Below, piece after piece: positions 59,895 through 64,000 of a stretch of DNA of 64,000 nucleotides. The translations under genes and the position numbers were made by a program. The notes beneath the pieces are model-generated. The model was not told where the DNA came from. It did no database searches and was given only the letters and a program-made list of their open reading frames with translations. The stretch spans positions 62,001 to 126,000 of the forward strand of contig JAXLXW010000006.1 in NCBI GenBank assembly GCA_046327755.1, written 5' to 3'. The stretch is from SCN-70-22 sp046327755. GTDB lineage: Bacteria > Gemmatimonadota > Gemmatimonadetes > Gemmatimonadales > Gemmatimonadaceae. Positions within the stretch are counted from its first letter, which is position 1. Each line of letters starts with the position of its first letter.

Positions 59895-61427
59895 ATGACC
59901 AACACATTCTCCCGCGCAGCGCTCGGCGCCGTGCTGATGGCCACCGCGACGAGTGTCGCCATCGCCCAGAAGCCGGCGCCCCGTGGCGTTCCGGCCGACT
60001 TCGACGCGACCGTCGCCAAGGCAATGGCGACCTTCAAGATCCCGGGGCTGTCGGTCGCCGTCGTGAAGAACGATTCGGTGATCTTCGCCAAGGGGTATGG
60101 CGTGCGGCGGCTGGGCGCGCCGGAGCCCGTCACCCCCAACACGCTGTTCGCCGTGGGATCGACATCCAAGGCGTTCACCGTCGCGCTGCTGCAGATGCTC
60201 CAGCAGGAGGGGAAGCTCAATCTCGACGATCCGGCGACGAAATACCTCCCCTCGCTGCAGATGTACGATCCGTACGTCACGCGCGAACTCACCGTGCGCG
60301 ACCTCGTCACGCACCGCAGCGGGCTCCCCACCGCGAACGCGGTGTGGTACGGGACGCCGTACTCGCGCGAGGAGGTGCTGCGACGCGTACGCTATCGCAA
60401 GCCGACGGCGTCGTTCCGTTCGCTCTGGCAGTACCAGAACGAGATGTTCCTGGCGGCCGGGCAGGTGGTGGCCGCGGTCGACGGGCGCAGCTGGGACGAT
60501 GCGGTGAAGGCGCGGATCTTTGCGCCGTTAGGGATGAACGCGACGGGGACCACGGTCCGCGTCCTGGCCTCCATGCCGGACGTCGCGCAGCCGCACATGG
60601 AGCACAATGGAACGGTGGGGATCATCCCCTATCGCAACATCGACAACATCGCCCCCGCCGGCTCGATCAACTCCAGCGCGCGAGACATGGCGCAGTGGAT
60701 CCGATTCCAGCTGGCCAAGGGGAAGTGGAACGGGACGCAGCTGCTGAATGCCGCGGCGTTCGACGATGCGCGTCGCCCGATCATGCCGATCCCGGCCAAC
60801 CCATTCGGCGATCTGACGACGCCGGGGGCGCAGCTGCACACCTACGGCATGGCCTGGATGTCGTACGTGTGGAACGGGCGCGTGGTGGTGGAGCATTCGG
60901 GGGGGATCGACGGAATGACGGCGGAGGTCGCGCTCGTCCCCGAAGAGAACCTTGGCCTCGTCGTGCTCGCCAACCTCTCGACCGTTGCGCCGCAGGTGCT
61001 CCAGAACTACCTGCTGGATGGCTTCTTCGGCCGGCCGAAGCGCGATTGGATCGGCGAGGTGGCGGACAAGTTCGCGAAGCTCGAGGGGCAGGCGAAGGAG
61101 GCAGCGGACAAGGCGGAACGAGAACGGGTGAAGGACTCGCGTCCGACGCTCGCCTTGTCGGCGTACGCCGGGACGTACTCCGATTCGTTGTATGGCGACG
61201 TCGTGGTGCGCGAGGCCAACGGCGGGCTGCAGCTCACGTTCCTCGGCAACCGTGAGGCAAGGCTCGAACACTGGCAGTACGACACGTTCCGCGCGGTGTG
61301 GGACGACGTCATCCTCGACAAGACGATGGTGCAGTTCTTCCTGAACGAAGCGGGAAGCGTCGAGCGCCTGCGCATCGGGATGTTCGGCGGCGAGACGGGG
61401 GAGTTCGCGCGGCGGACCGCCCCGTAG
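59895..61427 (+). CDS. Secreted serine hydrolase of the beta-lactamase class C fold (paralogue)
   Basis: The 510-residue protein is a paralogue of the preceding gene. It has a signal peptide (cleavage near VAIAQ|K, about 25), SxxK (Ser89, Lys92 in GSTSKAFT), YQN and EHSGG, and one DUF3471-type domain (AYAGTYSDSLYGDVVV, about 415-500). It lacks the last beta-rich domain of its neighbour. It lies 62 bases after that gene and ends in a strong terminator, so the three genes from 56179 may form one unit. Function is likely periplasmic hydrolysis of an ester or D-amino-acid peptide. Confidence 0.9.
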   Translation: MTNTFSRAALGAVLMATATSVAIAQKPAPRGVPADFDATVAKAMATFKIPGLSVAVVKNDSVIFAKGYGVRRLGAPEPVTPNTLFAVGSTSKAFTVALLQMLQQEGKLNLDDPATKYLPSLQMYDPYVTRELTVRDLVTHRSGLPTANAVWYGTPYSREEVLRRVRYRKPTASFRSLWQYQNEMFLAAGQVVAAVDGRSWDDAVKARIFAPLGMNATGTTVRVLASMPDVAQPHMEHNGTVGIIPYRNIDNIAPAGSINSSARDMAQWIRFQLAKGKWNGTQLLNAAAFDDARRPIMPIPANPFGDLTTPGAQLHTYGMAWMSYVWNGRVVVEHSGGIDGMTAEVALVPEENLGLVVLANLSTVAPQVLQNYLLDGFFGRPKRDWIGEVADKFAKLEGQAKEAADKAERERVKDSRPTLALSAYAGTYSDSLYGDVVVREANGGLQLTFLGNREARLEHWQYDTFRAVWDDVILDKTMVQFFLNEAGSVERLRIGMFGGETGEFARRTAP

Positions 61428-61464
61428 TCGGCACGAGGTGCCGCGGTCGGCACGAGGTGCCGCG
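61427..61464. repeat. 19-bp tandem repeat after the hydrolase gene
   Basis: GTCGGCACGAGGTGCCGCG occurs twice in full (61427-61445, 61446-61464) and a third, diverged copy begins at 61465. Each unit can fold on itself (GGCAC...GTGCC). Confidence 0.8.
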
Positions 61465-61503
61465 GTCGGCACAGGATGCACGACGTTGCAGCTGCGATGA
61501 TCG

Positions 61504-61536
61504 AGCGCCCCGGTTCCGCTGAGGAACCGGGGCGCT
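61504..61536. terminator. Strong terminator between convergent genes
   Basis: AGCGCCCCGGTTCC (61504-61517) and GGAACCGGGGCGCT (61523-61536) form a perfect 14-bp stem with a 5-base loop followed by TTCGCCTT. It should end transcription from the hydrolase genes and possibly from the convergent gene. Confidence 0.88.
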
Positions 61537-61558
61537 TTCGCCTTGCACCGAGCCGACG

Positions 61559-62539
61559 CTAGGCGAAGAGGCCCACCTGTCCCCCCGTATGCCAGAACAT
61601 CACGGTCTCCCCATCACGGAAGCTGCCCGCGCGGGCATAGGCGATGAGCCCGGCAAGCGCCTTGGCGGTGTACCAGTGATCGGTGAAGAGCGCTTCGGTG
61701 CGCGCGGCGAGCGACTGCGCCTCACGCGAAGCCTCGCTCGGCATGCCGTAGCCGTCGCCGACGAATGCGGCGTCGGCTTCGAAGCGCGCGTCGATGCCGA
61801 GCGCGCCCTTCGGGAGGTGGAGCAGCTCCTCGATGCCGGCGCCGATGCCGGACACCACGTGCGCGATCTCCGCCACCGGATCGTCAGCGCTGATCCCGAT
61901 GACGCGCGTCCGGAGCCCGAACAGGGCGCAGCCGGCCAGGAGACCGGCCTGCGTTCCGCCTGACGAGGTGGCGTGGACGATGACGTCGGGGACGATCCCC
62001 TGGCGGGCGATCTCGCCCACACCGAGGGCGAGGCCGAGCGCGCCGAGCGGGGTCGAGGCCCCTAACGGGATGACGAGCGGCTTGCGTCCCTCCGCGCGCA
62101 GTCGCTCGGCGAGCGCCGCCATCCCCGGCGTTCGATCGGTGCGCTGTGCGACGTAGGTGACGTGCGCGCCGAGTAGCTGGTCGAGGAGGGCATTGCCACT
62201 CAGGCGATCGGGTGGCGTCCCGTTGGCGACGATGTGGCAGGCCATGCCGAGTCGGGCGGCGGTGGCTGCTGTGGCGCGGCAATGATTGGATTGCACGCCG
62301 CCGCACGTGATGAGCGTGTCGATGCCGTCGCGTTGCGCCTGGGCCGCGACGAGTCCGAGCTTGCGAACCTTGTTGCCGCCGAAGCCGAAGGGGAGCGCGT
62401 CGTCGCGCTTGATGACGAGGCGGGCGCCCATGCCGATAGCGTCGCGCAGCCTGTGCGCGTCGTCGACGGGCGTGGGGAGCGCGCCGAGCGCGATGTGCGG
62501 GAGGGCGAGCAGTCGGTCGCGGGCGGCGGAGAGTGACAT
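61559..62539 (-). CDS. PLP-dependent D-cysteine desulfhydrase / ACC deaminase family
   Basis: The 326-residue protein follows the ACC deaminase/D-cysteine desulfhydrase pattern: LVIKRDDALPFGFGGNKVRKL (PLP lysine Lys57 in GGNKVRK), CGGVQSNHCRATAA for phosphate and carboxylate binding, a SSGGTQAGL loop and WYTAKALAGL. Members deaminate D-cysteine to pyruvate, sulfide and ammonia, or open ACC; the motifs here do not separate the two with certainty. It works in the cytoplasm as a single gene. A D-amino-acid substrate would agree with the neighbouring catabolic island, but no shared operator is seen upstream. Confidence 0.85.
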   Translation of the reverse strand: MSLSAARDRLLALPHIALGALPTPVDDAHRLRDAIGMGARLVIKRDDALPFGFGGNKVRKLGLVAAQAQRDGIDTLITCGGVQSNHCRATAATAARLGMACHIVANGTPPDRLSGNALLDQLLGAHVTYVAQRTDRTPGMAALAERLRAEGRKPLVIPLGASTPLGALGLALGVGEIARQGIVPDVIVHATSSGGTQAGLLAGCALFGLRTRVIGISADDPVAEIAHVVSGIGAGIEELLHLPKGALGIDARFEADAAFVGDGYGMPSEASREAQSLAARTEALFTDHWYTAKALAGLIAYARAGSFRDGETVMFWHTGGQVGLFA

Positions 62540-62550
62540 GGGGAAGGGCG

Positions 62551-62612
62551 GACGGGAGACGGGAGACGGGAGTCGGGAGACGGGAGACGGGAGACGGGAG
62601 ACGGGAGACGGG
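62551..62612. repeat. Tandem GACGGGA array
   Basis: At least eight head-to-tail copies of the 7-base unit GACGGGA, one with a T change, lie directly upstream of the desulfhydrase gene. Just beyond (62648-62660) is a run of ten C. This is the longest member of the intergenic purine-repeat family in the window. Confidence 0.9.
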
Positions 62613-62779
62613 CGCTGAGGGAGCGCTCCTGGTGCTGCCTGGCGGCGGGGCCCCCCCCCGAAAACAAGATGCCCCCCCGCACGCTCCCCTGCATCATCAT
62701 TTCACCTCGCATAGTGCGTTAATCGCAGCGTCAGCCCGGCGCGTGCAGCTTGCACGCCATCCTCCAGGCGGAGCGTCGC

Positions 62780-63775
62780 ATGCGATACTCGACCGCTGGG
62801 CGCATGCGATCGTTGCGCCCCCTCGCGGTGCTGGGGCGGCGCGCGAGGCGCGAGGCACTCGCCACCGCCACAGCCTGCGCGGCCGGCGTCGCCGTCGGCT
62901 GCAACAGCCCGCACCCGGGACTCGTGCCGCACGACGCGCTGCTGCGCGACGCCCCCGTGACCCTCTATCCCGCGGCGGACCGCACGAAGCCGCCGCGCGC
63001 CATCATCTTCTTCTTCGGGAACGACGTCGGCTTCTGGCAACCGCACCAGGCGCTGGCCTGGTCACTGCGCGGGGAACAGTTCGCCGTGGCGGGCTTCGAC
63101 ATGCGACGGTTCCTGCGCGCGCTCCCCGAGGATGCCAAGGCGCGCGACTCGGTCGCCGCCGCGCGCCTCTGGCGCTACATCGAGGCGGCACGGCGCGAGC
63201 TGGCCGGCGCGCCACCGTCGGCAGCGCCACGGTCGGCAGCGCCACGGTCGGCCGCGCCACTGTCGGCCGCGACGGAACCGACACTTGCCGCGTCACCACG
63301 CAGCGTCCCGTTGATCCTTGCGGGGCACTCGATCGGGAGCGAGGTGGCGCTGTGGGCTGCCGCGCACCTTCCGCTCGACCACCTGGATGGTGTGCTGGCG
63401 ATGTCGCCCGGGAACCGCTCCCACCTCGCGATCTCGGCGTCCGACCTGCTGATGACGTCCGAGCCCACTGGGCCGGGAAGCTTTTCAGTCGCCGAGCAGG
63501 TGTCGGCGCTCGGCGCGCGCGTACGCGTGGCGATCGTTCGAGGTGGGCGCGACAAGCTCGCGGACGCCGATCCCGCCCTGCTTGCGGCTGGCGGGGCGAT
63601 GGCGCGGCGCTGGGTCGTCCCGTTCTCCGGGCACTCCCTCAAGTCGCAGCTCCTGGGGCCGCACTTCGTCCTGGACGCACTCGACTGGCTGCTGGCGCCG
63701 GGGGCCGGAGGGAGCCAAGCGATCCCGTGTGCCGAGTCGGCACCGCGCGTCGACGGGCGGCACCCGTCCCCCTGA
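62780..63775 (+). CDS. VirJ-like alpha/beta-hydrolase, probable lipoprotein
   Basis: The 331-residue protein has a long N-terminal signal ending in AVGC (Cys about 41), a plausible lipobox. The alpha/beta-hydrolase core shows AIIFFFGNDVGFW near the start, the nucleophile elbow GHSIGS (Ser184), an Asp in RGGRDKLADAD and a His in FSGHSLKS. The layout is like the VirJ/AcvB family of periplasmic lipid or peptide hydrolases. A tandem Ala-Pro-Arg-Ser repeat forms a linker (about 145-163). The ATG at 62780 has GGAG 7 bases upstream; other in-frame starts exist nearby. It is a single gene, and its substrate is unknown. Confidence 0.65.
   Translation: MRYSTAGRMRSLRPLAVLGRRARREALATATACAAGVAVGCNSPHPGLVPHDALLRDAPVTLYPAADRTKPPRAIIFFFGNDVGFWQPHQALAWSLRGEQFAVAGFDMRRFLRALPEDAKARDSVAAARLWRYIEAARRELAGAPPSAAPRSAAPRSAAPLSAATEPTLAASPRSVPLILAGHSIGSEVALWAAAHLPLDHLDGVLAMSPGNRSHLAISASDLLMTSEPTGPGSFSVAEQVSALGARVRVAIVRGGRDKLADADPALLAAGGAMARRWVVPFSGHSLKSQLLGPHFVLDALDWLLAPGAGGSQAIPCAESAPRVDGRHPSP
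63211..63270 (+). repeat. 15-bp coding tandem repeat
   Basis: Four copies of GCCACGGTCGGCAGC with few changes encode a Ser-Ala-Ala-Pro-Arg linker in the VirJ-like hydrolase. Confidence 0.85.
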
Positions 63776-63868
63776 GCTGTCGCTCTCCGCCGGGCGTCGC
63801 TGTGCATGGTGCGATGGACGGCTATCATTCCTGTCGCACTCCTTCACGTCATTTCGCGCCGCCTTCGC

Positions 63869-64000
63869 GTGTCTTCCTCGATCGACGCCGAACTCTCCGA
63901 CAAGTGGCGACGAGGCCCCGGGATCTTCGTCGTCATCGATGCCCGGGGCCCCGCCGGCGAGACCATCCACGCCATCCAGCACCGCTACGATCCCAAGCTC
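63869..64000 (+). CDS. Partial gene, possible 2'-5' RNA ligase / LigT family protein
   Basis: A GTG at 63869 opens 44 codons that run off the window end. The text reads ...RGPGIFVVIDARGPAGET followed by IHAIQHRYDPKL. The pattern of a short leader, a hydrophobic strand and then IHAIQ.RYDPKL resembles the start of bacterial 2'-5' RNA ligase / cyclic phosphodiesterase proteins, but the catalytic HxT motifs would lie beyond the window. Third codon positions are G/C-rich, which supports real coding. Confidence 0.4.
   Translation, partial: MSSSIDAELSDKWRRGPGIFVVIDARGPAGETIHAIQHRYDPKL

Noticed and set aside
62551..62612. CRISPR-like array
   Set aside because: The units are 7 bases and head-to-tail with no spacers.
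1..64000. tRNA, rRNA, prophage, insertion sequences, attachment sites
   Set aside because: I looked for tRNA arms, transposase or integrase motifs and terminal inverted repeats and found none that I could support.

Overview
This is about 64 kb of a high-G+C bacterial chromosome (roughly 70 % G+C, estimated by eye), most likely from the Gemmatimonadota. Evidence for that placement is indirect: ECF sigma factors next to receptor-like Ser/Thr kinases with TPR tails, a large BNR/sortilin-type secreted propeller protein, many secreted hydrolases with Ala-rich signal peptides, and frequent ATGA/GTGA gene overlaps. I saw no rRNA, tRNA, CRISPR, phage or insertion-sequence genes. The window starts inside recB and ends inside an unfinished gene.

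Layout. 1-5.4 kb: DNA repair operon recB(partial)-recD plus a fused two-WYL-domain PafBC-like regulator. 5.6-19.5 kb: a CsgG-like secreted protein; an ECF sigma/TPR-kinase pair; a beta-barrel protein; a Uma2 protein; a 1128-residue BNR propeller protein; small unknowns; a second sigma/kinase pair; a DUF4287 protein. 19.7-25.9 kb: a one-strand signalling operon (FHA-transmembrane-trypsin-like protease, PEGA kinase, PP2C phosphatase, kinase). 26.1-31.9 kb: an ECF sigma factor with two tandem TPR kinases whose N-terminal halves are almost identical DNA (1188 bp, four differences seen). 32.2-43.4 kb: beta-barrel protein, S9 peptidase, PLD-family synthase plus ThrE-like exporter, FabI, a TonB-plug/TonB-C fusion, an N-acyl-D-amino-acid deacylase-like lipoprotein and an M20 peptidase. 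43.6-46.4 kb: a kinase fused to what looks like a dead HtrA-like protease. 46.5-61.4 kb: an amino-acid/peptide catabolism island. 61.6-64 kb: a D-cysteine desulfhydrase-like enzyme, a VirJ-like lipoprotein hydrolase and a partial gene.

How the parts work together. The island at 46.5-57.9 kb looks like a small regulon. A GntR/FCD regulator (49.8 kb) sits between a left operon (GNAT acyltransferase, NSAR/OSBS-type racemase, M20 deacylase) and a right operon (acyl-CoA ligase, crotonase, amino-acid permease, amidohydrolase). The left set matches the known N-succinyl-amino-acid racemase route for irreversible D- to L-amino-acid conversion. The palindrome TTGTATACAA lies in the GntR intergenic region and again just upstream of the D-aminoacylase-like gene at 56.2 kb, tying that gene to the same regulator. 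Two beta-lactamase-fold serine hydrolases follow it.

The second theme is phospho-signalling: seven Ser/Thr kinases, one PP2C phosphatase, one FHA protein and three ECF sigma factors lie in the first 46 kb. Two whole-window DNA patterns also stand out: the octamer CGTTAGGC (22 exact copies found by eye, holding almost all TTA leucine codons) and a family of intergenic 7-8 bp purine repeats (GACGAGA/GACGGGA), some arranged as inverted pairs that could act as terminators.
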